From Candidatus Rokuibacteriota bacterium (GTDB lineage Bacteria > Methylomirabilota > Methylomirabilia > Rokubacteriales > CSP1-6), in the NCBI GenBank assembly GCA_003220495.1, contig QHSP01000016.1:23831-87830 (forward strand): a stretch of 64,000 nucleotides of DNA, in the 5' to 3' direction. Below the pieces are notes generated by a model. The model was not told the origin of the DNA. It did no database searches and saw only the letters and a program-made list of their open reading frames with translations. Positions 50,720 to 62,056 of this stretch are shown in pieces; position 1 is the stretch's first letter, and every line of letters starts with the position of its first letter. A program made the position numbers and the translations under genes.

Positions 50720-51970
50720 TTGCCGACCGTCGCCTTGAACCTCTTGGCGAGGGACCGGACGCTCTTCCTGAAGCTGGCCAACTGCTTCCTGGTCAGGTCG
50801 CTCCTGAACTTGAGCGTGATCTTCCGCGACTGACCTTTCTTCGGCGGTGACTTGAAGGGCATGTGGGTTCCTCCATGCGTTGCCGGGTTTTGGAGATGAG
50901 CGCGATCCGCGTGCGTCCACGATCTTATCGAACAACTCGTCGGCGTGGAAGACTCCCGTGGGCGTGTCCAGGTCCCTGACGCTGTAGTAGCCCTCAGCCG
51001 GGTCGTACGTCTCGCGCAGCGAGACCGGCTCGTCGAGGGCGACGCGCACGAACGTCGCCGCCAGGTTGACCCGTCCGGTCAGGTCGAAGATGTTGGTGCC
51101 CGACGGGAAGCGGCCCGCGTTGATCTCGGTGAGGCACGGAACGCCGCGCGAGCTCTCGCGCAGGTCGAAGTTGAACGTGCCCGACGCGCGCGAATCGATC
51201 GCACGAATGGCCGCGGTGCACACCGCCACGACCTCCGGCGCGAAGACCGTCTTGGCGAGCTGGGAGATCGACGACGTCCCGCTCGGGTTGCCACCGCCGC
51301 CGAAGTACGAGAGTCGCTCGCACGTCTTCACGAGGACGAGCGCGCCCGATTTCCAGATGGCCTGGCACGAGAAGTCCCGGCCGGGCAGGTACTCCGAGAG
51401 GATGAACGACGTCGCCGGGACACCGCGCATCTCGGTCCAGTACGCGATCCAGCTCCGGGCCTGCTCGGCGCGCGTCACCGGGATCGCCCCCGTCGAGCCG
51501 CTTCCGCTGCGCACGCGGCACCAGACCGGCCGCGGCAGGCGGGCGAAGATCGCGTCGAGGGCGCGCAGACTGCTCACCGGGTAGGTCGCGGGGACGGGCA
51601 CGCCGTGCGCGCGCAGGGCGACGTTGAGTCGATACTTGTCCTGGCACAGGTCGACGACGGACTTGCGGGGCAGGAACAGGCGGCAGGGGAGCCTCGTGCG
51701 AGGCCGCGTGAAGGCCCGGACCTCGGCGTCGGTCGTCGGAATCAGCAGATCCACGCGCTCGCGCGCGATCACGCGCCGCAGGGCCGCGAAGTAGTCGGGA
51801 TGCGCCAGCGCGGGCACGAGGTAGTTTCGATCGGCGGACGATTTCTTGAGCAGGAAGCGATCGCTGTGACAGCCGACGATCGTGAGCGAACGGTATCCGG
51901 CCCGGAGGCCGCGGCTCAAGTTGCTGGTCGCGGCGCTTCCGGCTCCCGTGAGGAGCAGGCGTCTCCTCAC
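50540..51970 (-). CDS. ATP-grasp enzyme (carbamoyl-phosphate-synthase/PylC-like)
   Basis: A formal length of 476 residues. The N-terminal pre-ATP-grasp Rossmann domain begins RRRLLLTGAGSAATSNLSRG, then LLIPTTDAEVRAF. The ATP-grasp core includes CRVRSGSGSTGAIPV, SFILSEYLPGRDFSCQAIW, TFNFDLRES and the metal site CLTEINAGRFPSGTNIFD. Such enzymes ligate a carboxylate to an amine using ATP. The domain appears to end near 50890. After that the frame has no stop but poor codon use, and it overlaps the small basic gene before its stop at 50540, so the true C-terminus is doubtful. GTG start overlapping the metallopeptidase stop (GTGA). The substrate is unknown. Confidence 0.75.
   Translation of the reverse strand: MRRRLLLTGAGSAATSNLSRGLRAGYRSLTIVGCHSDRFLLKKSSADRNYLVPALAHPDYFAALRRVIARERVDLLIPTTDAEVRAFTRPRTRLPCRLFLPRKSVVDLCQDKYRLNVALRAHGVPVPATYPVSSLRALDAIFARLPRPVWCRVRSGSGSTGAIPVTRAEQARSWIAYWTEMRGVPATSFILSEYLPGRDFSCQAIWKSGALVLVKTCERLSYFGGGGNPSGTSSISQLAKTVFAPEVVAVCTAAIRAIDSRASGTFNFDLRESSRGVPCLTEINAGRFPSGTNIFDLTGRVNLAATFVRVALDEPVSLRETYDPAEGYYSVRDLDTPTGVFHADELFDKIVDARGSRSSPKPGNAWRNPHALQVTAEERSVAEDHAQVQERPDQEAVGQLQEERPVPRQEVQGDGRQIRIKRERPERVDHIRIVGHLDPHDAEALQLEIRRLAKRYGRIKDLQIETARPKPDGRSA
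50716..50862 (-). CDS. Small basic protein of 48 residues
   Basis: ATG at 50862 with GGAGG seven bases upstream opens MPFKSPPKKGQSRKITLKF and ends FKATVGK at a TAA. Nearly every codon ends in G or C, unlike the other frames here, which supports real translation. About a third of the residues are Lys or Arg with two helices (RKQLASFRKSVRSLAKRF). It may be a nucleic-acid-binding peptide, or a substrate peptide of the adjacent ATP-grasp enzyme and metallopeptidase. The family is not recognised. Confidence 0.6.
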   Translation of the reverse strand: MPFKSPPKKGQSRKITLKFRSDLTRKQLASFRKSVRSLAKRFKATVGK

Positions 51971-53214
51971 GGGCGGCCGACTCTCACCGCGATCTGCCGT
52001 CTGGCGAACGCGCGCCGGATGGTCTCCTCGTAGCGCCCGCGATTGAACCGCGCGTCGGCGGCGGCGATGTTCGAGGCGACTCGCGAGAACGTCACCCCGG
52101 TGCGGCGAGCCATCCGCCACGCCGCCGCCAGCAGCCGCGCGAAGTCGGCGCTCGCCTCGCGGAGCGCCTCCGCGAAACCATCGGGATTCGTCTTGAACTG
52201 CGCCTTGAACTCGCGGCGAAGGTCCGGATGACCGCTGGCGGTCGCGCGGGTCGAGCGGTCGGCGAGATCCTGGCGGATGAGCCCGCGCCGGACGAGGCGC
52301 GCCTCGTAGATCTCGACCAGGATGTCGAACGCGGCGCCCAGCAGCGGTCGGGCGTACACGTACTTGTTCCCTTTGCGCCGGGCGCCGGCGACCGCGCGCA
52401 TCGTCTGGTTCTGGAAGAAGAGCCGCCCGGCTCGCCGCCGCCCGCTCCCTTCCATTCGGTACTCGCCGATCCGCGAGAGGATGTTCTTCGAGAAGAGCTT
52501 GCCCTGCGTCTGCGCGAGAACCGCATCGACCACGCGGTCGAAGTGGAGGATGGTCACGAGCGAGACGAGGTCGGCGCCGGCTTCGTCGTGCGCGCGGCGC
52601 TCGAACTCGAGTGGGCCCTTCGGCGTCGGGCCGATGACGTGCTTGAGGATGATGTGGCCCATCTCGTGGGCGATCACGTCGAGGTTCTCGCAGTACGGCT
52701 GCCGAGGGTTCCGATCGGCGAAGCCGAGCTCGATGTACCACTCGCCCGACCAGGCGTTGTCCCCGATCGCGGTCACACGCGGGATGATCTCGAGCTTGCG
52801 CTGGCCGCTCTTGCCGACGAGCGAAAGCCGCCGGCCCAGGTAATACTCCCAGATCTCGAGGACGCAGCGGACCGATGCATACGCGGTGGCGGCCGAGAAG
52901 TGTCGTGTCCCCGGTTTGAGATAGTCGAAGTCGCCGCGGTGGCTCGGCCGGACGGGGCGCTCGCGCGGCTTGCTCTTCGGGTATGGAGGCCGCCAGAGAT
53001 AGTCCGCGGTCACCAGGTCGCGGTAGGGCTTCTTGCCGATCGCGTCGACCACGTACAGCCGGCCGTCCTCGGGGCCGGCTTTGATCGTCCCGGGCCTCGG
53101 CGTGACGCGAACGACGCGGGGCATCGCGAACCCGGGAACGACGCGATCCTGGGGATAGAGAAGGAACCGCGTGCCGGTTTCACTCCAGCGGAACCGGGGC
53201 GGGTTGGGCCGCAC
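51967..53214 (-). CDS. Zinc metallopeptidase-like protein of unknown family
   Basis: A 415-residue protein with the gluzincin-like zinc site NLDVIAHEMGHIILKHV (HExxH) and a downstream Glu in AHDEAGADLVSLVTILHF, about 35 residues later, as the third ligand. No signal peptide or membrane segment is seen. The N-terminal 100 residues (RFLLYPQDRVVPGFAMPRVV, YVVDAIGKKPYRDLVTADYL) are unfamiliar. The C-terminal third is helical and basic. Its stop overlaps the GTG of the ATP-grasp gene, so the two are cotranslated. The family is uncertain; M48- or anthrax-toxin-like relatives are possible. Confidence 0.68.
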   Translation of the reverse strand: MRPNPPRFRWSETGTRFLLYPQDRVVPGFAMPRVVRVTPRPGTIKAGPEDGRLYVVDAIGKKPYRDLVTADYLWRPPYPKSKPRERPVRPSHRGDFDYLKPGTRHFSAATAYASVRCVLEIWEYYLGRRLSLVGKSGQRKLEIIPRVTAIGDNAWSGEWYIELGFADRNPRQPYCENLDVIAHEMGHIILKHVIGPTPKGPLEFERRAHDEAGADLVSLVTILHFDRVVDAVLAQTQGKLFSKNILSRIGEYRMEGSGRRRAGRLFFQNQTMRAVAGARRKGNKYVYARPLLGAAFDILVEIYEARLVRRGLIRQDLADRSTRATASGHPDLRREFKAQFKTNPDGFAEALREASADFARLLAAAWRMARRTGVTFSRVASNIAAADARFNRGRYEETIRRAFARRQIAVRVGRP

Positions 53215-53270
53215 GGAACGAATCTACGGCAAACGCTGGGAGCGCGCTACTCCATCGAGTCACGCGCGCG

Positions 53271-54314
53271 CTACCGCGCGCGGAGCTGCACCCCGTGGCC
53301 GTCGGGATCTTCGGCCGTGAGCCCACGGCGAAAGCCGAGCGGCGAGTCGGCGATCGAAACGAAGACCGGGCGAGCGGCAGGACCGGAGGACGCCCCGAGC
53401 TTTGCCGCGGCGGTCTCGGCGTCGCGAGTCACGAGCAGCGTGTGCCAGCGGACGAGATCGTTGCCCCTGGTGTCCCGAGGATACGGCCGCCCGTCGCGTG
53501 GGTTGAGATATTCGAGGAGCTCGATGGCCGGGCCCTCGGCGGCGCGGAGCGTGGTGATCCGGAGCCGGGCGCTCGGGACGTCGTTCAGGCGTTCCTGCTC
53601 CGGCCCGTAGTTCTCGCCACCGCCCACGATCCGCAGCCCGAGCGTGTCCCGATAGAACCGCAGGCTCCGCTCCGTGTCCTCCACGACGATCGCCGTGTGA
53701 TCGATGCCGAGGAAGACGCTCTCGCTCGGCCGCTGCCAGCGCGCGTCACCCTTGCCGGGAGGGAACTGGAGAATCTCGAGCGCATGGCCGTCCGGGTCCT
53801 TGAAGGAGAACGCGCGTATGCCGCTGGCGTTCGGATTCCAGTCCGGGAGTCGCTGGGGCTCGGGCGAGGTCTGGGCGACGTTGTGGCGGCGCAGCCAGAG
53901 ATACGCCTGGTCCATGTCATTGACGGCGATCGCGATGTGCTGGAACCCGCGGTCGTTGCTCCGCGCGTTGGCAGGCAGCGTGCGCCCCTTCGGGGCGAGG
54001 TACTCGAGCAGCTCGATTCGCTCGGTGCCGAGCCGCATCGTGACGATCCGGACCCGCGCCCCGGCCACCCCGAGCAGACGTTCGATCTCGGGCGCGGACG
54101 CCTGGACGTCCGACACCTTTTCAAAGAACAGCACGGTCGAGTAGAAGGCGACCGACCGCTCCATGTCCGCGACCGTGATCGCCACGCCGTGCACGGCCCG
54201 CGTCGGCGCCGGATCGACCGTCGATCCCGCACGCGAAGGGGACATGTGAACCGCCAGCGCCACCCCGAGCGCGACGACCAGGAGCGCCGGCGCCAGCCGC
54301 AGCCGCGCACTCAT
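53271..54314 (-). CDS. Exported protein with two VOC (glyoxalase-fold) domains
   Basis: A 347-residue protein with a signal peptide (LRLAPALLVVALGVALAVH). Two VOC domains follow. The first starts VHGVAITVADMERSVAFYST and contains RGFQHIAIAVNDMDQAYLWL and FKDPDGHALEILQFP. The second starts IDHTAIVVEDTERSLRFYRD and ends TAEDPDGHGVQLRAR. His and Glu residues in these blocks sit where VOC enzymes bind a divalent metal. Fold members are glyoxalases, dioxygenases and resistance proteins. A periplasmic location is unusual for glyoxalase I, so a different reaction is likely. Confidence 0.8.
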   Translation of the reverse strand: MSARLRLAPALLVVALGVALAVHMSPSRAGSTVDPAPTRAVHGVAITVADMERSVAFYSTVLFFEKVSDVQASAPEIERLLGVAGARVRIVTMRLGTERIELLEYLAPKGRTLPANARSNDRGFQHIAIAVNDMDQAYLWLRRHNVAQTSPEPQRLPDWNPNASGIRAFSFKDPDGHALEILQFPPGKGDARWQRPSESVFLGIDHTAIVVEDTERSLRFYRDTLGLRIVGGGENYGPEQERLNDVPSARLRITTLRAAEGPAIELLEYLNPRDGRPYPRDTRGNDLVRWHTLLVTRDAETAAAKLGASSGPAARPVFVSIADSPLGFRRGLTAEDPDGHGVQLRAR

Positions 54315-54362
54315 CGGGCGGTCAAGGGCAGTTCCGGTGTCGATGTCGTCAGCTCCACGACG

Positions 54363-54710
54363 TCAGGCCGCGCGCCGCTCTAGCGGCCCTTCCGCATGAC
54401 CCGGCTTGACGACCAGGTCGTAGTCGAAAGGCATACGCCGCGCGACGTCGCGCCACACCGCATCGGTCAGGTCCTCGTAGCCCGCCGGCGTGCGAAGGAC
54501 GATCCGTCCAGGATGCCAGAGAGTCTTCGGGACGACCTCGACGGCCAGAAGGGACTCGCCGTGAAGCCGTCGATTGATCGTGCTGCGGATGTCGGCGCGC
54601 AAGACGTCGGCGCGGTCGCGCCGCCGGTCCGCGCGGATCCGCCAGACCAGTGGGACCGCTACCAGGAAGACCAACAGGGTGATCGAGATCGCAGTTGCGA
54701 GCATGTTCAT
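54363..54710 (-). CDS. Single-pass membrane protein of unknown function
   Basis: A 115-residue protein. An N-terminal membrane helix (ATAISITLLVFLVAVPLVW) is followed by a very basic stretch (RIRADRRRDRADVLRADIR). A small domain follows with STINRRLHGESLLAVEVVP, GRIVLRTPAGYEDLTDAVWR and DVARRMPFDYDLVVKPG. The pattern recalls BON-like or DUF domains of envelope proteins but is not decisive. Same strand as the VOC protein, 48 bases upstream of it. Confidence 0.6.
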   Translation of the reverse strand: MNMLATAISITLLVFLVAVPLVWRIRADRRRDRADVLRADIRSTINRRLHGESLLAVEVVPKTLWHPGRIVLRTPAGYEDLTDAVWRDVARRMPFDYDLVVKPGHAEGPLERRAA

Positions 54711-54879
54711 CGCCTCCGGGCATTGCGACGACCGAACGGCCCCTCGAGATTCTTTGAATCTTTCGCGCCGCCCGCGGCATCTAATTTAATCGGAGTAGTC
54801 TGCGGATGCGCTGAGTTGGTCGCGTGCCGCGCTGTTCGCCTTAGCGGTATCCTTGTGGACGGGGTGCTACGCGCGGATC

Positions 54880-55560
54880 ATGGCGACCAACGATTCCCTC
54901 GCGGCGCTGGCGACGCACGCCCTGGGCTTCGTCAAGGCCGGCGACGTGGTGGGCCTCGGCTCGGGCCGTGCGGCCGAAGCGTTCGTCCACGCCCTGGCCT
55001 CGCGCGTGCGAGACGGGCTCAGGATCCGCGGCGTGCCGACGTCCGAGGCGACCGAGCGGCTCGCCCGCGAGCTCGGCATCGACCTCGTCGGTCTCGAAGC
55101 CGAGATCGCGCTGACCGTCGACGGCGCTGACGAAGTCGACGGCCAGCTGAACCTCATCAAGGGCCACGGCGGTGCCCTCGTGCGAGAGCGGATCGTCGCT
55201 GCGGCGTCGCGGCGGCAAATCATCTTGGTCACAGCCGACAAGCTGGTCGAGTCGCTCGGCGCTCGCGGCCCGCTTCCCGTCGAGGTTCTGCCGTTCGCGG
55301 TCCCGCTCTGCCGGCGGCGCCTGGAGGACCTCGGGCTGAAGCCGACCTTGCGGATGCAGGACGAGCGGCCGTTCGTGACGGACAACTTCAATGTGATCTT
55401 GGACTGCGCCACCGGCCCGATCGAGGACCCGCCGCGTCTCGAGCAGGCGATCCGCGCGATTCCCGGCGTCATCGACACGGGCCTCTTCCTCGGCACCGCC
55501 GACCTCGTGGTCGTCGCCGACGGCGACGTCGTTCGTGAGCTCCCGAGGAAGTCGCGATGA
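54880..55560 (+). CDS. rpiA: Ribose-5-phosphate isomerase A
   Basis: Interconverts ribose 5-phosphate and ribulose 5-phosphate. At 226 residues it has the standard length. The phosphate loop reads VGLGSGRAAEAFVHAL, with Arg where Thr is usual in GSGST, then GVPTSEATERLARELGI, the signature LTVDGADEVDGQLNLIKGHG (Asp, Asp, Lys at the active site) and the late ILDCATGPIEDP. ATG 54880 was chosen over a start nine codons upstream because ATNDSLAALATHALGFV matches the family N-terminus. First gene of a sugar-phosphate cluster, overlapping pgi by four bases. Confidence 0.92.
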   Translation: MATNDSLAALATHALGFVKAGDVVGLGSGRAAEAFVHALASRVRDGLRIRGVPTSEATERLARELGIDLVGLEAEIALTVDGADEVDGQLNLIKGHGGALVRERIVAAASRRQIILVTADKLVESLGARGPLPVEVLPFAVPLCRRRLEDLGLKPTLRMQDERPFVTDNFNVILDCATGPIEDPPRLEQAIRAIPGVIDTGLFLGTADLVVVADGDVVRELPRKSR

Positions 55561-57215
55561 CGGGCGAGACCTCGTTGAGCCTGCCGCGCGCCCTCGACCT
55601 CGCGGTGCGTGACGAGCTCGACGCCTGGCGCGCCGGCGACAAGGTGAAGCGCCTCTGGTCGCGGGACGCGAGCCTGTGGACGGGGACCGATGAAGCGAGC
55701 TGGCTCGGATGGCTCGGCGTCGCCGGCGAGCAGCTCGGGCGCGCGAGCGCGCTCCGTGACCTGGCCGCCGACGCCCGCGCCGCAGGCTTCACTCACGCGC
55801 TGGTGCTCGGCATGGGAGGCTCGAGCCTCTGCCCCGAAGTCCTGAAGATGACCTTCGGCCGGATCCCGGGCTCCCCCGAGCTCTTCGTCCTCGACTCGAC
55901 TGACCCCGCTCAGATCCGGGCGACCGAGCGGCGAATCGACGTCGCGAACACGCTGTTCATCGTCTCGAGCAAGTCGGGAACCACGCTCGAGCCCAATATC
56001 TTCATGCAGTACTTCCTCGACCGCGCCAGGCGGCTCGTCGGCGCCGATCGCGCCGGCACGCGCTTCGTCGCGATCACCGACCCGGGCTCCAAGCTGGACC
56101 AGGTCGCGGCCGCCGAGCGGTTTCGCCGCGTCCTCGCCGGCGTGCCGTCGATCGGCGGGCGCTACTCGGCGCTCTCCGACTTCGGCATGGCGCCGGCCGC
56201 GATCATGGGGCTCGACGTCGGCCGATTCCTCGGCCACGCCGTCGCGATGACCGAGCGATGCGGCGCGTCGGTCCCGCCCGCAGAAAACCCCGGCGTGCTG
56301 CTAGGGGCCGTCCTGGGGGTGCTCGCCCGGCGAGGACGCGACAAGGTGACCGTGACGGCCTCGCCGGGCATCGCCGGTCTCGGCGTCTGGCTCGAGCAGC
56401 TGCTCGCGGAGTCCGCCGGCAAGGTCGGGAAGGGCCTCATCCCCGTGGATCGCGAGCCGCTCGGCCCGCCCGCCGTGTACGGCGACGACCGCCAGTTCGT
56501 CTACGTTCGCCTGACCTCGGCGGCCGATCCGGCTCAGGACGATGCGGTGGCGGCGCTCGAGCGCGCCGGCCAGCCCGTCGTGCGGATCGGCGTTGGCGAT
56601 CCCTACGAGCTCGGCGCCGAGTTCTTCCGCTGGGAGATCGCGACGGCCGTCGCGGGCTCGATCCTCGGCGTCAATCCGTTCGATCAGCCCGACGTCGAGG
56701 CGAGCAAGGTCGCGACGCGCGCGTTGACCGAGCGCTACGAGACGACCGGAGCCTTGCCAGCGGAGACGCCGCTGCGCCCCAGCGATCCCGCGTTCGCCGC
56801 GAACGTCGGTGCCCACCTGCGAACGATCAAGCCCGGAGACTACGTCGCGCTCCTTGCCTACGTGGCGATGAACGAGGTGCACGAGGCCGAGCTTCAGGCG
56901 GCGCGCGTCTCGGTGCGAGACAGGCTCCAGGTCGCGACGTGTGTCGAGTTCGGGCCTCGCTATCTCCATTCAACCGGGCAGGCCTACAAGGGCGGGCCGA
57001 ACTCCGGCGTGTTCGTGCTCATCACGTGCGACGACGCGGACGACCTGCCGGTGCCCGGCCGGCGATACTCCTTCGGTGTCGTGAAGTCGGCTCAGGCTCT
57101 CGGTGATCTTCAAGTTCTTCGCGAGCGCGGGCGCCGGGCGCTGCGCGTGCATCTCGGAAGCGACGTGAAAGCGGGCCTGGCGCTGCTGCGCCGCGCCATC
57201 GAGGCGCGCATATAA
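55557..57215 (+). CDS. pgi: Glucose-6-phosphate isomerase (transaldolase/Pgi-type C-terminal form)
   Basis: A 552-residue SIS-fold isomerase, most like the Pgi half of bifunctional transaldolase/phosphoglucose isomerases. Blocks: THALVLGMGGSSLCPEVLKM, DSTDPAQIRATERRIDVANT, FIVSSKSGTTLEPNIFMQYF, ALSDFGMAPAAIMGLDVGRF, NPFDQPDVEASKVATRALTE and RYLHSTGQAYKGGPNSGVFV. No transaldolase domain is attached. Its last codons (Glu-Ala-Arg-Ile-stop) lie inside the first unit of the tandem repeat at 57201, so the repeat has invaded up to the stop codon. Confidence 0.88.
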   Translation: MTGETSLSLPRALDLAVRDELDAWRAGDKVKRLWSRDASLWTGTDEASWLGWLGVAGEQLGRASALRDLAADARAAGFTHALVLGMGGSSLCPEVLKMTFGRIPGSPELFVLDSTDPAQIRATERRIDVANTLFIVSSKSGTTLEPNIFMQYFLDRARRLVGADRAGTRFVAITDPGSKLDQVAAAERFRRVLAGVPSIGGRYSALSDFGMAPAAIMGLDVGRFLGHAVAMTERCGASVPPAENPGVLLGAVLGVLARRGRDKVTVTASPGIAGLGVWLEQLLAESAGKVGKGLIPVDREPLGPPAVYGDDRQFVYVRLTSAADPAQDDAVAALERAGQPVVRIGVGDPYELGAEFFRWEIATAVAGSILGVNPFDQPDVEASKVATRALTERYETTGALPAETPLRPSDPAFAANVGAHLRTIKPGDYVALLAYVAMNEVHEAELQAARVSVRDRLQVATCVEFGPRYLHSTGQAYKGGPNSGVFVLITCDDADDLPVPGRRYSFGVVKSAQALGDLQVLRERGRRALRVHLGSDVKAGLALLRRAIEARI

Positions 57216-57333
57216 GGGTGGTGCGCGCTGCAGGCCGTCGCGGGGCTGGGGCCCCGCCGGCCGAGGCGCGCATATAAGGGTGGTGCGCGTTGCAGGCCGT
57301 CGCGGGGCTGGGGCCCCGCCGGCCGAGGCGCGC
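57201..57333 (+). repeat. Tandem 62-bp copies of the dispersed GC-rich element
   Basis: Two units of 62 bases (57201-57262 and 57263-57324) differ at one visible position (GCGCTGCAG versus GCGTTGCAG) and are followed by a partial third, GAGGCGCGC. Each unit contains the element core plus a GAGGCGCGCATATAAGGGTG segment that includes the last codons and stop of pgi. It lies upstream of the gnd ribosome binding site. Confidence 0.93.
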
Positions 57334-57367
57334 TTCTCAAGAGATCGCCTATCAACAGGAGGGCCGC

Positions 57368-58348
57368 ATGCAGCTCGGGATGGTAGGGCTGGGCCGGATG
57401 GGCGCCAACATGGCGCGCCGCCTGATTCGCGGCGGTCACGAGATCGTCGGCTACGCCTCCGACCCGGCCGGGGTCAAGGCGATCGGAAGCGACGGCGGGA
57501 CCGGCACGACCACGCTCGACGATTTCGTCCGCGCGCTACGGCCGCCACGCGTCGCCTGGGTCATGGTGCCGGCCGGCGCGGCCACGGAGCAAGTCGTGAC
57601 GGACCTGGCCAAACGGATGGCGCCGGGGGACACGATCGTCGACGGCGGCAACTCGTTCTACAAGGACGACGTGCGCCGGATGAAGATGCTTCGCCCGCAG
57701 CAGATCCACTACGTCGACGTCGGCACGAGCGGCGGCGTCTGGGGTCTCGAGCGCGGCTACTGCCTGATGATCGGCGGCGAGCGCGACGTGGTCGAGCGGC
57801 TCGCGCCGATCTTCAAGACGCTCGCGCCCGGGGTGGGAAGCATTCCGCGCACCCCCGGACGCGAGGCGCTGAGCGGCACGGCCGAGCAAGGCTATCTCTA
57901 CTGCGGTCCCTCGGGTGCCGGTCACTTCGTGAAGATGATCCACAACGGCATCGAGTACGGGCTGATGCAGGCGTACGCCGAAGGACTGGACATCCTGAAA
58001 AATGCGAGCGCGAAAGCCCTCGAGCCGGACCTGAGATACGAGCTGAATATCCCGGATATCACGGAGCTGTGGCGTCGCGGGTCCGTGGTGAGCTCGTGGC
58101 TCCTGGACTTGACCGCTCAGGCGCTCGTCGAGAATCCGTCCCTGTCGAGCTACACGGGTGTGGTCGCCGACTCGGGCGAGGGCCGGTGGACGGTCATGGC
58201 AGCCGTCGAGGAGGGCGTGCCGGCCGACGTCCTCTCGGCTTCTCTCTATGCGCGCTTCCGCTCGCGCCAGGACCACACCTTCGCCGAGAAGGTGCTCTCG
58301 GCCATGCGGCAGAAGTTCGGCGGCCACGTCGAGCAGCCGGCCGGGTGA
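57368..58348 (+). CDS. gnd: 6-phosphogluconate dehydrogenase, short (YqeC/GntZ-like) form
   Basis: Oxidatively decarboxylates 6-phosphogluconate to ribulose 5-phosphate. At 326 residues it belongs to the shorter bacterial type, often NAD-dependent. The dinucleotide fold [18 protein letters not shown] opens the protein. [18 protein letters not shown] and [20 protein letters not shown] are substrate-binding blocks, and [20 protein letters not shown] has the catalytic Lys and Asn. It starts at the ATG preceded by CAGGAGGG, downstream of the tandem repeat. Its stop overlaps the glucokinase GTG. Confidence 0.92.
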   Translation: MQLGMVGLGRMGANMARRLIRGGHEIVGYASDPAGVKAIGSDGGTGTTTLDDFVRALRPPRVAWVMVPAGAATEQVVTDLAKRMAPGDTIVDGGNSFYKDDVRRMKMLRPQQIHYVDVGTSGGVWGLERGYCLMIGGERDVVERLAPIFKTLAPGVGSIPRTPGREALSGTAEQGYLYCGPSGAGHFVKMIHNGIEYGLMQAYAEGLDILKNASAKALEPDLRYELNIPDITELWRRGSVVSSWLLDLTAQALVENPSLSSYTGVVADSGEGRWTVMAAVEEGVPADVLSASLYARFRSRQDHTFAEKVLSAMRQKFGGHVEQPAG

Positions 58349-59364
58349 TTCTCGCGGGCGACGTCGGCGGCACGAAGACGGCGCTGGCGCTCTTCGAAGT
58401 GCGACGCCGCGCGCTGGCGGTTGTCCGCGAGGCGGTTCTACCGAGCCAGGGCTACGCCGCTCTCACCGATGCGATCCGACAGTTTCTTCTGGAGGGCCGC
58501 CCGGCGTCGATCGACGCGGCGTGCGTCGGTGTCGCCGGGCCGGTGATCGACGGCCGCTGCACCGCGACGAATCTTCCCTGGGTGGTCGACGAAGCCTCGC
58601 TGGCCGCATGCGTCTCCACCACGCGAGTGAAGCTCGTCAACGATCTCGAGGCAACGGGCCACGGCGTGCTCGGGCTCAAGCCGTCGGCGCTCGCGACGCT
58701 CCAGGCCGGCGAGCCGCGCCAGGCGACGATGGCGCTGATCGCGGCGGGCACCGGCCTCGGCGAAGTCCTGCTCGTCTGGGACGGCCGGCGGTACCGCGTG
58801 GTCAGCTCGGAGGGCGGCCACACCGATTTCGCGCCGCGCAACGAGCTCGAGATCGAGCTCTTCCGGTTTCTGCGCAAGGAGTTCGGACGCGTCAGCTACG
58901 AGCGCGTCGTCTCGGGGCCCGGGCTCTACCACATCTACCGGTTCCTCCAGGCGAGCGGCGGTGGGCCGGAGGCCGAGTGGCTCCGCGCGCGCATGGAGAC
59001 CGGCGACCCGAGCGCCGTGGTTGCCGAGGCCGCCCTCGACGGCCGCGACCCGAGGGCCGTCCAGGCGCTCGACGTGTTCGTGTCGATCTACGGCGCGGAG
59101 GCCGGCAATCTCGCGCTCAAGGCGCTCGCGGTCGGGGGCGTCTTCATCGGCGGCGGGATTGCGCCCAAGATCCGGGCCAAATTCGAAGACGGCACCTTCC
59201 TGAACGGCTTTCACGACAAGGGACGGCTCAGCGGCATGATGGCTTCAATTCCCGTTCACCTGGTCCTCGAGCCCCGGGCGGCCCTTCTCGGAGCGGCCGC
59301 CATCGCCAGATCGCTGTTGTCCGGCCCTGCGCCGAAGCTTCGTGCGGGCCAGAGTGCCCCCTAG
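58345..59364 (+). CDS. glk: Glucokinase
   Basis: An ATP-dependent glucokinase of the Glk/PF02685 type, 339 residues from a GTG overlapping the gnd stop (GTGA). Phosphate motif 1 is [18 protein letters not shown]. The substrate loop and catalytic Asp are in [17 protein letters not shown] and [17 protein letters not shown]. Phosphate motif 2 is [36 protein letters not shown] contains the zinc-free EGGH block typical of Glk, and [10 protein letters not shown] lies near the end. It phosphorylates glucose, possibly released by the glycosidase encoded next. Confidence 0.92.
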   Translation: MILAGDVGGTKTALALFEVRRRALAVVREAVLPSQGYAALTDAIRQFLLEGRPASIDAACVGVAGPVIDGRCTATNLPWVVDEASLAACVSTTRVKLVNDLEATGHGVLGLKPSALATLQAGEPRQATMALIAAGTGLGEVLLVWDGRRYRVVSSEGGHTDFAPRNELEIELFRFLRKEFGRVSYERVVSGPGLYHIYRFLQASGGGPEAEWLRARMETGDPSAVVAEAALDGRDPRAVQALDVFVSIYGAEAGNLALKALAVGGVFIGGGIAPKIRAKFEDGTFLNGFHDKGRLSGMMASIPVHLVLEPRAALLGAAAIARSLLSGPAPKLRAGQSAP

Positions 59365-59413
59365 CTCCGGCGCTCCCCCTGATCGCGGGTCCCAAGCCTT
59401 GACACGAAAAACC

Positions 59414-62056
<2,643 letters not shown>

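Noticed and set aside
50651..50833. Plus-strand 60-codon frame opposite the small basic gene
   Set aside because: Antisense to a minus-strand gene with much stronger codon bias and a consensus ribosome binding site.
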